From assembly GCA_029239545.1 (NCBI GenBank), contig JARBUQ010000144.1:1-9131 (forward strand): a stretch of DNA of 9,131 nt. The letters run 5' to 3'. The DNA comes from Paenibacillus sp. (GTDB lineage: Bacteria > Bacillota > Bacilli > Paenibacillales > NBRC-103111). A program made the translations under genes and the position numbers. Under the pieces are notes generated by a model that saw nothing but the letters and a program-made list of their open reading frames with translations, made no database searches and was not told the DNA's origin. Of the stretch, positions 1 through 6,778 are shown piece after piece (position 1 is the stretch's first letter; the number at the start of each line of letters is the position of its first letter).

Positions 1-28
1 ATTTTCAGCCAACCGAGACCGCCATACT

Positions 29-185
29 AATAAGCCGGGATACCCGTGCTAAATCGGACCCGACGAGCAGACGGAGGGAAATAAGCCGGAAAACCCGTGT
101 TAAATCGGATACACGACGAGCTGACGGAGAGGAAATAAGCCGGGATACCCGTTCTAAACCTGGCTCGCTAAGCTGACCCTTAAAA
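29..185. repeat. Three imperfect tandem copies of a ~52-bp repeat
   Basis: Three units begin with AATAAGCCGG at 29, 80 and 134, giving periods of 51 and 54 bp. The first two units agree almost throughout: CCCGTG-TTAAATCGGA, then ACGACGAGC-GACGGAG. The third matches well only in its first half (to about 158) and then decays. Each unit has a short dyad around CGGG-ATA-CCCG, which is imperfect in the second copy. Read on the minus strand, the repeats give a recurring Arg-Val-Ser-Arg-Leu-Ile-Ser string, but only because the period is a multiple of three. No start signal or protein-like composition supports a gene. This is best treated as an intergenic repeat family. The array may begin before the window. 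Confidence 0.8.
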
Positions 186-242
186 AGCCGCATGCCCTTG
201 TTTTCAATCATGCTTAATCAGACCAATGCGCAGCGACTCACG

Positions 243-276
243 AAAAAAACCGCCCAGAGAATGAACCGGACGGTTT
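243..276 (-). terminator. Rho-independent terminator of the dehydrogenase/enolase operon
   Basis: Read on the minus strand, a 9-bp stem pairs AAACCGTCC (276-268) with GGGCGGTTT (255-247), with one G-U pair. The loop is 12 nt, and a run of seven T residues (249-243) overlaps the end of the stem. It lies 17 bp past the stop codon of the enolase-superfamily gene, so it ends the two-gene minus-strand transcript. Confidence 0.85.
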
Positions 277-292
277 CTACAACAAACCTGTT

Positions 293-1585
293 TCACGAGT
301 TATGAAGCAATTCCAAATAGGCAGGACTGGCTTGAAGCGCTCCGCCATCGGTTTCATAGAATAGCTCATCGAGCTTGTAAATGCCCCGACTCGATTCCAT
401 CCAAGGGGCTCCGGCACGGGGGTGCCAGCTCTTCATCTGCAGCCAGTTGGAATAATTCTGATGGCCATTCGTCTCGATGGCTCCAACCTTCAGCCCCGGA
501 ATTGCTGGCAGGCGGGCGGCCAGATTCTTGTTCCAGTCGACCAATAGCGGATTAGCCGTAAGATCGGCGCAGAAGCAAGGCACGCCTTGTTCGATGGCGA
601 GCTTGGCAATGATGAGGCTCATGCTCATCGTCTTGGCGACAGGCTTCAGCGCGAATGCGCCATAACCCATTTCGATTCGCTTCCTTGCATCCTTTTCATT
701 ATGCACACTCTCATCAGCAGCCAAGCGAACGGGAATGTCGGTCACATCGATCTCCAGCTCCTCGGGAAAAGGCTCCTCGAATAAAAGGATATGCTCCAGC
801 GCTCCGATTTGCCCGGCATGCTCGAGGAAGCGCTGCAGCGTGCTTTTGCTCTCGTAACGCCCGTTGGCATCCAGATAATAGGCGATAGCTCCACTATCCG
901 TGCGGGAAGATGTGTAACGCTTGGCTATTTCATGAATTTGGCTAATTCTCAGCTTATCCCACTCCAGCATTTTTTCCTGATCGCCATCGCCATCCGGATC
1001 TGCTCCGAGCTTGATTTTTAGAAAGAAATAACCTTCCTCCATAATCTCAGTAATCCCGGCTTCTGACATTCCGTAGGCTATAATGGGGATGCTTGCAAGC
1101 TCTGCATGGCGCTCCGTCAGAACGGCTCGATAGGTTTCAGGGACCAGATTGTAAAAATTCGATTTCTCCTCGCCACTATATAATGCCCAAGCAGCGTGGT
1201 CAACAGTGACCAGAGAATTTAGGGCAAATGTATACCGCAGATCCTGGAAGCCGGTTCGGGACTGACCATAAGCATAAACGTCAGGAAGAATGTGATCCAA
1301 AAGCTCAAGAGGGGTGTTGAACTCCACACCATCCGCTAAGGATAGGGCATGACGGGTCATATCAGCCATCATCTGATTGCCCTCCAGCTCCCCGCTCTGT
1401 ACGAACACTCTTGCATCCGACCATAGAATACTTTGCACGCCAACTCCAACTCCGGTAGTGCCGCTGCTTCCTTGCAATCCGCTGATGGACTGCCATAGCT
1501 CTGTCAAATAACCGCCTTTGAAGCCGAATGCAGACAGGAGGGGTTCTCTTCGTTCTGCATACAAGGTTTGGTGAATACGGGTCAT
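293..1585 (-). CDS. Enolase-superfamily enzyme, mandelate racemase/muconate lactonizing type, specificity unknown
   Basis: This 430-residue protein belongs to the enolase superfamily, whose members abstract a proton alpha to a carboxylate held by a metal ion. The expected active-site series is present in order. The KxK pair K190/K192 (FLKIKLG) ends barrel strand 2. Metal ligands are D239 (LDANGRY), E270 (FEEPF) and D291 (AADES), and K314 (ALKP) sits at the strand-6 position. A Lys on both sides of the pocket is the pattern of the muconate-lactonizing subgroup, which includes cycloisomerases, dipeptide epimerases and o-succinylbenzoate synthases. It differs from the Lys/His-Asp pattern of mandelate racemase. 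An acidic insert (GADPDGDGDQ, 194-203) follows KxK, and the tail from about 365 is longer than in most relatives. No signal peptide is seen. The start is set by GGAGG at 1597-1593, 7 nt before ATG. The gene lies 25 bp downstream of the dehydrogenase gene in the same operon. The family is secure; substrate and reaction type are not. Confidence 0.85.
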   Translation of the reverse strand: MTRIHQTLYAERREPLLSAFGFKGGYLTELWQSISGLQGSSGTTGVGVGVQSILWSDARVFVQSGELEGNQMMADMTRHALSLADGVEFNTPLELLDHILPDVYAYGQSRTGFQDLRYTFALNSLVTVDHAAWALYSGEEKSNFYNLVPETYRAVLTERHAELASIPIIAYGMSEAGITEIMEEGYFFLKIKLGADPDGDGDQEKMLEWDKLRISQIHEIAKRYTSSRTDSGAIAYYLDANGRYESKSTLQRFLEHAGQIGALEHILLFEEPFPEELEIDVTDIPVRLAADESVHNEKDARKRIEMGYGAFALKPVAKTMSMSLIIAKLAIEQGVPCFCADLTANPLLVDWNKNLAARLPAIPGLKVGAIETNGHQNYSNWLQMKSWHPRAGAPWMESSRGIYKLDELFYETDGGALQASPAYLELLHNS

Positions 1586-1610
1586 AGTCTAACCTCCAGA
1601 AAAGTGGGTA

Positions 1611-2600
1611 TTAGGCAAGAATGCTCATCTGCTCAGCCGTTACCTCACCGCGCAGCTTCTCGCCATTCAGGAAACGTTCGATATCGTCCACGACGGATGC
1701 GCCAACCCGATGCAGGCCGTTGTTCACAGATCCGGCGATATGCGGGAGCAGAATAGCATTGGGCAGCTCGCGAAACGGGTGATCGGCAACAGGAGGCTCA
1801 GGGTTCGTGACATCCAGACATGCGAATAATCTGCCTTTGCGCAGCTCCTCGATCAGGGCCGGTTCATCAATGATAGAGCCTCTGGCTGTATTGATAATAA
1901 TGCAAGAATCTTTCAGCTGCGCCAGACTTTCCTTATTGAACATCTTGTCTGTCTCAGGTAACGACGGAGCATGAATGGAGATCACATCCGACAATGCAAG
2001 CAGCTGTTCGAATTCTACCTTCTTCGCGCCCAGCTTCTCAGCAGCTTCGTGGGTGATAATAGGGTCGAATAACACAACCTTGACGTCGAAGTTTTGCAGC
2101 AGCTTGATGTAATGTCCGCCAGCCTTGCCAGCGCCGACGACTCCAATTGTAACCTCGTACAATTCTCTGACCCGTGATGTGCCGCCCCAAGCGCCGCTTC
2201 TCGTATGCTGGGATAATCTCCACATATCCTTCAGAGCGGTGATGGTAAGGCCGAGCGCGGTCTCTGCTACGCCCTTGCCGAGCGCTTCAGTTGCATTCGA
2301 TACGCGGATCCCTTTGTCCCATAGTTCTGGCGTCACAAGACCCTTGACCGTTCCGGCAGCGTGAAACACTCCTTTCAGGTTCGGTGCGTTTGCTAATATT
2401 TCAGAGGTTAATGCTGGAACTCCCCAGGAAGTAATGGCAATATCGGCTCCAGCAATTTGTTCCTTCAGCTTCTCGGGTGAAGCGGGATCGTTATGTTCAT
2501 TTAACACCACTTCCCCAAAAGCTCTTAACCTGTCGATCTGCGTTTGATTGAATACGCGGTTCAATACACCTTGGCTTTGTAAAAATACAATTTTGGTCAT
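1611..2600 (-). CDS. D-isomer-specific 2-hydroxyacid dehydrogenase, NAD-dependent
   Basis: This is a 329-residue cytoplasmic oxidoreductase of the D-2-hydroxyacid dehydrogenase family, which interconverts 2-hydroxy and 2-keto acids. The N-terminal part (1-~100) and C-terminal tail form the substrate domain. The Rossmann fold lies at about 105-290, with nucleotide loop GAGKAG (156-161) and D179 at the end of the next strand, where an acidic residue favours NAD over NADP. The catalytic triad is visible: R240 in NTARGSIIDE, E268 in DVTNPEPP and H287 in LPHIAGS. The motif DVTNPEPP is a variant of the usual DVFxxEPLP. Length is normal for the family. ATG at 2600 is preceded by AGGAGG (2617-2612) with an 11-nt spacer. 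It is the first gene of the operon ahead of the enolase-superfamily gene, so its substrate is probably a hydroxy or keto acid made or used by that enzyme. Phosphoglycerate or glyoxylate/hydroxypyruvate reductase labels would be guesses. Confidence 0.9.
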   Translation of the reverse strand: MTKIVFLQSQGVLNRVFNQTQIDRLRAFGEVVLNEHNDPASPEKLKEQIAGADIAITSWGVPALTSEILANAPNLKGVFHAAGTVKGLVTPELWDKGIRVSNATEALGKGVAETALGLTITALKDMWRLSQHTRSGAWGGTSRVRELYEVTIGVVGAGKAGGHYIKLLQNFDVKVVLFDPIITHEAAEKLGAKKVEFEQLLALSDVISIHAPSLPETDKMFNKESLAQLKDSCIIINTARGSIIDEPALIEELRKGRLFACLDVTNPEPPVADHPFRELPNAILLPHIAGSVNNGLHRVGASVVDDIERFLNGEKLRGEVTAEQMSILA

Positions 2601-2611
2601 AATAGCAACAG

Positions 2612-2617
2612 CCTCCT
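2612..2617 (-). promoter_or_regulatory. Ribosome binding site of the dehydrogenase gene
   Basis: A perfect AGGAGG on the minus strand, 11 nt before the ATG at 2600. The spacing is slightly long, but no closer start codon exists in frame. Confidence 0.75.
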
Positions 2618-2627
2618 ATAGAAACTC

Positions 2628-2644
2628 TGGTATACTTTGGTATA
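2628..2644. promoter_or_regulatory. Candidate operator at the dehydrogenase/enolase promoter
   Basis: Two direct copies of TGGTATA (2628-2634 and 2638-2644) lie exactly 10 bp apart. Within them is a perfect inverted repeat, TATAC-TTTG-GTATA (2631-2644). The element abuts the -10 box (2645-2650) on its downstream side, so it covers the predicted transcription start of the minus-strand operon. That is a classic place for a repressor. The TGGTATA core resembles half-sites known for HutC-type GntR regulators, so the adjacent GntR-SBP protein is the natural candidate. Binding is inferred. Confidence 0.5.
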
Positions 2645-2674
2645 ATTATAAAAGCAGAACGATTCACCTGTCAA
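2645..2674 (-). promoter_or_regulatory. Sigma-A promoter of the dehydrogenase/enolase operon
   Basis: On the minus strand, a consensus -35 TTGACA (2674-2669) is separated by 18 bp from a consensus -10 TATAAT (2650-2645). Predicted transcription starts near 2638, giving a leader of about 38 nt. Both hexamers match 6/6, so the promoter should be strong when not repressed. Confidence 0.8.
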
Positions 2675-2716
2675 CGTTATTTTTATCAACAAAAGAGCAT
2701 CAATTAAGAGAGAAAT

Positions 2717-2745
2717 ATGACAAGTTTCATGCAATCGACTATAAT
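2717..2745 (+). promoter_or_regulatory. Sigma-A promoter of the GntR-SBP regulator gene
   Basis: ATGACA (2717-2722, 5/6 to the -35 consensus) and TATAAT (2740-2745, 6/6) are separated by 17 bp. Transcription would start near 2752, about 49 nt before the regulator's ATG. The two divergent -35 boxes are only 42 bp apart (2674 to 2717), so one regulator could control both. Confidence 0.7.
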
Positions 2746-2770
2746 TAAGCTCAAAATAGACCAGCAGAAA

Positions 2771-2789
2771 CCTGTTAAGACTTAACCGG
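2771..2789. promoter_or_regulatory. Palindrome in the regulator's leader, possible autoregulatory site
   Basis: GTTAAG-A-CTTAAC (2774-2786) is a perfect 13-bp dyad around a single central base. After one mismatch it extends with CC (2771-2772) pairing GG (2788-2789). It lies within the predicted 5' leader and touches the GGAGG ribosome binding site (2788-2792). It could be an operator for self-repression, or an RNA hairpin affecting translation, although the one-base centre cannot close as a tight hairpin loop. Its sequence differs from the TGGTATA element upstream. Confidence 0.4.
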
Positions 2790-2800
2790 AGGCTCTGAAG

Positions 2801-4180
2801 ATGAAAACCAAAAGAAGTACGTCCAGAAGCAGAATCGAACAAATGATAGTCTCCTTAAGAGATGACATTCTGACCGAGCATTATCCCGTTGGCAGCTATC
2901 TTCCGTCGGAGATGGAGCTATGTCAGCAATTTCAGCTTAGTAAGGTTACAGTGCGCAAAGGTCTGGAGGTCCTCGTTGGCGAAGGCTATATAGAGAAGGT
3001 GCCAAGAATTGGCGCGAAGGTGATTAGAACAAGGAATGCCGAAGCAATAACGATCAAATTCGGATACTACAAAACGACGATTCGGGAAACTCACATTCTG
3101 AAGCTGGTCCACACTTTTCAGCAGCAGTATCCGAATATTCAGATTCAGCCTGTAGCTATGCATTTTCCTCGTAACCGGGAAGGGATAACGACCTACATTG
3201 AGGAGTCCAAGTGTGATGTGATGATGCTGAATCATTATGATTACGAAATTTTGGATAGTGCGCCTGTAGAGGAGTATCTGGAGCCGTTGGAGATGGGGGA
3301 GAGCACATATCCCTACCTGAACAAGCCTTTTACAACGAATCAGTCGCTCTACGTGCGTCCGTTCGTATTCACTCCGGTTGTGCTTTGTTATAACAAGGAT
3401 CACTTCAACGAAATGCGTTTGCCTGAGCCTGATGGAAGCTGGACTTGGGACGATGTGAAGGAAGCGTGCTCGAAGATTGCGAATGCGAATGATCGATATG
3501 GACTGTATTTTCATCTGCTGTCGGATAATCGCTGGCCGTTGTTTTTATTGCAGAACAAAGTGTTTTTTCAGAAGAATGAAGAGGGGAAATATGAACTGCG
3601 CAGTGACGAGAAGCTCAAGCAGGGTTTGCGCACATGCATGGAGCTGATCAGCGACAAGACCTTGTTCCCAACCTATTTCTCTGAGGATGAAGACGATGTG
3701 GAAACCTTGTTCCTCAAGCAAAAAGTATCGATGATTATCGCAACGTATTCTACGCTCAATTCTCTTGGAGATGCATCGTTTACCTATGATATTTCTCCGT
3801 TGCCGTCTCAGGATGAGGCCAGCACCCTGCTGGTTGTAATTGGCATCGCGGTTACACGCGGAGCTTCCAACAAACAGGCCGCCAAGCTGTTCCAGGAATA
3901 TCTGGTTTCCTATGATACCCAGCTGTATATTCGTCAGCACACGCTCAGCATCCCGGCGATGAAACTTGCGGCAGAATGGTCCGGAGAAGAGAGGATGGTC
4001 CGTCCCTCCAGATTTCAGCTCTACCGTGAGGTGATGAATACGTTCCATTATTACACGGATCTTAATCTGACCTGCTACAAGTTGGCGGCGATGCGTAATG
4101 AATTGAAGTTTTACTGGTCGGGACTCGATAGTCTGGATACTGTATTGGAGAGGATAGAGCGGAAGCTGGAGAATATGTAG
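2801..4180 (+). CDS. GntR-type transcriptional regulator fused to an ABC solute-binding-protein domain
   Basis: This 459-residue protein has two parts. Residues ~10-77 are a GntR-family winged helix-turn-helix, with the hallmark run GSYLPSEMELCQQFQLSKVT followed by VRKGLEVLVGEGYIEKVP. Residues ~83-430 resemble an extracellular solute-binding protein of the sugar ABC-importer type. Signs are CYNKDHFNEMRLPEPDGSWT (196-215) followed by WDDVKEA, FLKQKVSMIIATYSTLNSL (304-322), and VIGIAVTRGASNKQAAKLFQ (346-365). There is no signal peptide, lipobox or membrane segment, so the binding domain is cytoplasmic and must serve as the ligand sensor. Usual GntR effector domains (FadR C-terminal or UTRA) are absent. 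GGAGG (2788-2792) sits 8 nt before ATG. The gene is divergent from the dehydrogenase/enolase operon, and both promoters share one 200-bp region, so control of that operon is likely. The ligand is probably a sugar or glycoside; whether it represses or activates is unknown. Confidence 0.88.
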   Translation: MKTKRSTSRSRIEQMIVSLRDDILTEHYPVGSYLPSEMELCQQFQLSKVTVRKGLEVLVGEGYIEKVPRIGAKVIRTRNAEAITIKFGYYKTTIRETHILKLVHTFQQQYPNIQIQPVAMHFPRNREGITTYIEESKCDVMMLNHYDYEILDSAPVEEYLEPLEMGESTYPYLNKPFTTNQSLYVRPFVFTPVVLCYNKDHFNEMRLPEPDGSWTWDDVKEACSKIANANDRYGLYFHLLSDNRWPLFLLQNKVFFQKNEEGKYELRSDEKLKQGLRTCMELISDKTLFPTYFSEDEDDVETLFLKQKVSMIIATYSTLNSLGDASFTYDISPLPSQDEASTLLVVIGIAVTRGASNKQAAKLFQEYLVSYDTQLYIRQHTLSIPAMKLAAEWSGEERMVRPSRFQLYREVMNTFHYYTDLNLTCYKLAAMRNELKFYWSGLDSLDTVLERIERKLENM

Positions 4181-4310
4181 GTGGAGTAGTATGGATGTTG
4201 GGTTACTTTGGTATAGAAATTTAGACGAATTAGTTTGGTTAGCCTAATTAATGGTTTGAATTAGACAAAAGCCTCTGGACAACGATCCCAGAGGCGCCAA
4301 TAGCCGAAGC
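4181..4310. other. Convergent intergenic region with a copy of the operator-like motif
   Basis: This 130-bp AT-rich stretch lies between the regulator and the GH36-like gene. The 12-mer TACTTTGGTATA at 4204-4215 is identical to 2633-2644 in the divergent promoter region. Only half of the dyad (TAC-TTTG-GTA) is kept. A weak inverted repeat AATTAG/CTAATT (4228-4233, 4244-4249) follows, without a T-run. No convincing terminator for the plus-strand regulator is visible. The clear hairpin at 4271-4295 has its T-run only on the minus strand. Confidence 0.45.
4267..4295 (-). terminator. Intrinsic terminator of the GH36-like gene
   Basis: On the minus strand, GCCTCTGG (4295-4288) pairs perfectly with CCAGAGGC (4278-4271) across a 9-nt loop and is followed by TTTT (4270-4267). 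It lies about 16 bp beyond the stop codon. The T-run is short but the stem is strong. On the plus strand the hairpin has no T-run, so it is probably one-directional. Confidence 0.75.
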
Positions 4311-6743
4311 CTATAATCCTGCGTAGTTGCCCACCTTGAATTCAGCCGTCCGCTCAAAATCGATGCGCCACGTCAATGTCTCGACGTTGAAGCTAAGCTT
4401 TTTCGTCACGATTACAGTGTTATCTTCACGAATCTTTGCCACATGGAGCCCTTCATAGTTAACGGGCTTCCAGCCTGGAGGCAAGCGGAAGTACAGATGG
4501 CCATGCTCCCCGGCAGGACGTGTGCACACACCTTTGAGCTGTCCTTTGTCCGCGTTCCAGTCGAGTTGGACGATTTCTACTCCTCCTTGTGTAACATGCA
4601 TATCAGTCGAGAGCAGCCAAGGGTGATTCCTAACCTCGCTGATTCTTAACACTTTAATGCTGTATGCAGGCACATCCACCTTAACGCTTCCGCCGCGTAC
4701 TTCTCCCGTATACATCTCATTCCAAAAGTCGAACACCGAATACGACAGCTCCTCGTTCAACCCGAGTTCATTCAATCGCACGTCCACGGTAAGTGGAGAA
4801 GCTTCAGCATTCAGCACGCCTACAACATTCCATTCCTCCCACTGTTTTTTCACACGCAGGTTGAATATTCGGGGAGTGTCAGGGGCTAGCGCTGTGAACA
4901 GGTCGACGGGTCTGGCCATCTCTGTATATTGGGGCAAGCATTTCTTGATTAAGGCGAGACGCTCCTCACTGATCGTAGCAATATCATCCCCAAGCACGAC
5001 AGGTCCGGAGGACAAGCCGAACATACTGATTGTTGCCCGAGCCTCTTCTAGAGGAATAGGTTTGTCTACCGTCAACACGTTGAAGCCATCATTATAATAG
5101 AGCTTCCGATCTGTAAAATAAGTGTAAGCCATACATGCAGCAACCGTATTGATCAGCTTCCAGCCGTGAATCGTATAGGTAGCCGGATATTCGGCCATCG
5201 TCTCGATCAAAGGGCGTCCTTCACCGATATCCGGGCCGACCCGAACAGCATCAACACAGCCTACATTTTGAAAAGTGGTCCCGGTAGAAGAGAGGAGGTA
5301 AGTTTCTTCGCCTGCAGCCTCACGAATAACCTTAAGAGCTTCCCGATACACTTCAGGTCCTTTGATTTTGGTCCTGTCGTAGTATTCGTCATAAACAAAA
5401 TGTCCAGGCGTCGAGCCGGAACCGGCATATAAGAAATCAATCATGAAGAAGCGGATCCCGATCCTGTTATAATACTCGAACACCTTCCTCAGGAATTGAT
5501 GAGTCTTGGGATGGCTGCCATCCAGGCTATAGAAGCCAACCCGTTCTTCCTTGGGCAGTGTGCCTGATTTGCCGTAGGGGGATCTGTAATTGTTAAAAAG
5601 GTATTCTCCATCCTTCTTCAGCAAGTGATCCTTATGCTCCTCGAACAGATTGGATAATTTGTTGGGAATCCAGAACGGGGCGATCCAGAATCCAAGCTTT
5701 TGCCCGTTCTGCTCCAGCTTCTCTATCAACCACTCCCATCCATGGGGGAAGGCTTCGAGATTCTCCTCATTCCAGTTGCCGGGCAGCATATCCTTGAGAT
5801 TGCCGATGCTCGTCCAGATGTTCTTGATGCCGAAGCCGCCAAGCTTGTGTCGAATGGCTGCAGAGTTCTCCAGTACGATTTCTTCATAGGTTTCCAGAGA
5901 GAATCCGTCTCTCCAGGTCCAACCTCCAACCCAACCCAGATTAGGGCGGGCGGCGAATTTCGGCTTATAATGCTCGCTGGCCCTGAGTGCCCAATTCTCA
6001 AGCGCTGTGAACGGATCTCGTGAGAATGCTAGATAAGCGGTTTCGGAGCAGAGCTGCTGTCCCGGAACAAGCTCATAACCATCCAAATTGCAGATTGCTT
6101 CTAGATTCAGGCTGCTTTTCTCAGACTCATAAGTGTATATAATCTGGGTATCGGCCCGGTCAAAAGTAAGAAAGCCGGAGGTAAGCGCGACTTCGGAAGC
6201 AGGATTATTAAACTGACCGACGGTTTTACTTGTGTGTATGCCTGAATTAGAGCTAACGGGTGCGACATAGTTATTGATGACCCAGGCCGTTTGGCAAAAT
6301 ACTCGGATGTGATCCGGCTGGTCGCCAAGCTGAAGGAAAGAAGCGGTTGATCCGCTGCTGCCGCCTCCACCGCTGACAAGCATACATTTTCCAAGTGTAA
6401 CGGGGGATGGTCCGTTATTGTGGATCAAAGCCGTGATGGTAAGGAAAGCTGGCGATGCATACAGGCGGAACAACACCTCAGCCTCCACATCTACATCCTC
6501 AGAGGGATGGTCAAGCCTGCTCGCAACTGTAAGCTGCTTAAAGCTGCCATGGTCATCCGATGATTCCATGTTTTCCGATATGGAAAGGTTACGGCCGAAA
6601 CAGGAGACCAAGACCCCATCGATCTCAATCGCAGTGTTCATATTGCTTAACTGTGCCAATTCTTCGTATTGGTGTGACCATCCAGCTGTCGCTGCATCAA
6701 AAGTGAAAGTCCCATCCTTGCTAACCCACTCATAACGGTTCAT
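4311..6743 (-). CDS. GH36-like (clan GH-D) glycoside hydrolase, alpha-galactosidase type
   Basis: This protein of 810 residues is probably a retaining alpha-glycosidase acting on an imported oligosaccharide. An N-terminal beta-sandwich spans ~1-260. The catalytic barrel starts near GWVGGWTWRDG (270-280) and contains KLGFWIAPFW (349-358). The likely nucleophile is D436 (FFMIDFLYAG), and the likely acid/base is D505 (RVGPDIGEG). SGPVVLGDDI (579-588) ends the barrel. A beta-rich C-terminal part (~610-810) includes a last ~100-residue segment beyond the usual GH36 core. No signal peptide is present, so it acts in the cytoplasm. The chosen ATG at 6743 has GAGAGGGG (6756-6749) 5 nt upstream. In-frame starts further up (ATG 6761, TTG 6764) lack such a site and would include the ribosome binding site in the coding region. 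MIDF replaces the KWD of classical GH36, so substrate specificity is open and may not be galactose. It is divergent from the propeller gene. Confidence 0.82.
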   Translation of the reverse strand: MNRYEWVSKDGTFTFDAATAGWSHQYEELAQLSNMNTAIEIDGVLVSCFGRNLSISENMESSDDHGSFKQLTVASRLDHPSEDVDVEAEVLFRLYASPAFLTITALIHNNGPSPVTLGKCMLVSGGGGSSGSTASFLQLGDQPDHIRVFCQTAWVINNYVAPVSSNSGIHTSKTVGQFNNPASEVALTSGFLTFDRADTQIIYTYESEKSSLNLEAICNLDGYELVPGQQLCSETAYLAFSRDPFTALENWALRASEHYKPKFAARPNLGWVGGWTWRDGFSLETYEEIVLENSAAIRHKLGGFGIKNIWTSIGNLKDMLPGNWNEENLEAFPHGWEWLIEKLEQNGQKLGFWIAPFWIPNKLSNLFEEHKDHLLKKDGEYLFNNYRSPYGKSGTLPKEERVGFYSLDGSHPKTHQFLRKVFEYYNRIGIRFFMIDFLYAGSGSTPGHFVYDEYYDRTKIKGPEVYREALKVIREAAGEETYLLSSTGTTFQNVGCVDAVRVGPDIGEGRPLIETMAEYPATYTIHGWKLINTVAACMAYTYFTDRKLYYNDGFNVLTVDKPIPLEEARATISMFGLSSGPVVLGDDIATISEERLALIKKCLPQYTEMARPVDLFTALAPDTPRIFNLRVKKQWEEWNVVGVLNAEASPLTVDVRLNELGLNEELSYSVFDFWNEMYTGEVRGGSVKVDVPAYSIKVLRISEVRNHPWLLSTDMHVTQGGVEIVQLDWNADKGQLKGVCTRPAGEHGHLYFRLPPGWKPVNYEGLHVAKIREDNTVIVTKKLSFNVETLTWRIDFERTAEFKVGNYAGL

Positions 6744-6748
6744 AAATG

Positions 6749-6756
6749 CCCCTCTC
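6749..6756 (-). promoter_or_regulatory. Ribosome binding site that decides the GH36-like start
   Basis: GAGAGGGG on the minus strand lies 5 nt before ATG 6743. It would lie inside the coding sequence if ATG 6761 or TTG 6764 were used, so the shorter form is preferred. Confidence 0.7.
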
Positions 6757-6778
6757 AACATCAATCTTTTTGTTGTAT

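Noticed and set aside
29..185. CRISPR array
   Set aside because: The whole unit, not a short repeat with unique spacers, is conserved between copies. Only three diverging copies exist and no cas genes are present.
5..211. Minus-strand 68-codon open frame with repeating Arg-Val-Ser-Arg-Leu-Ile-Ser
   Set aside because: It is a translation of the tandem repeat, kept open because the repeat periods (51 and 54 bp) are multiples of three. There is no ribosome binding site or protein-like composition.
2668..2682. cre-like match TGTCAACGTTATTT overlapping the -35 box of the dehydrogenase promoter
   Set aside because: It has at least three mismatches at defined positions of the cre consensus, and its resemblance comes partly from the TTGACA hexamer itself.
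2597..2842. 81-codon minus-strand open frame across the divergent promoter region
   Set aside because: It overlaps both promoters and the starts of two well-supported genes and has no recognisable product.
2918..3514. 198-codon open frame antisense to the regulator gene
   Set aside because: It lies wholly within a gene supported by clear domain motifs on the other strand. Its product shows no recognisable motif and no ribosome binding site was found.
4228..4249. AATTAG/CTAATT hairpin as terminator of the regulator gene
   Set aside because: It has a 6-bp AT-rich stem, a 10-nt loop and no following T-run, so it is too weak to call.
6762..6764. TTG (or ATG at 6761) as the start of the GH36-like gene
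   Set aside because: Neither has a suitable ribosome binding site, whereas ATG 6743 has GAGAGGGG at 5 nt. The extra residues add no conserved feature.
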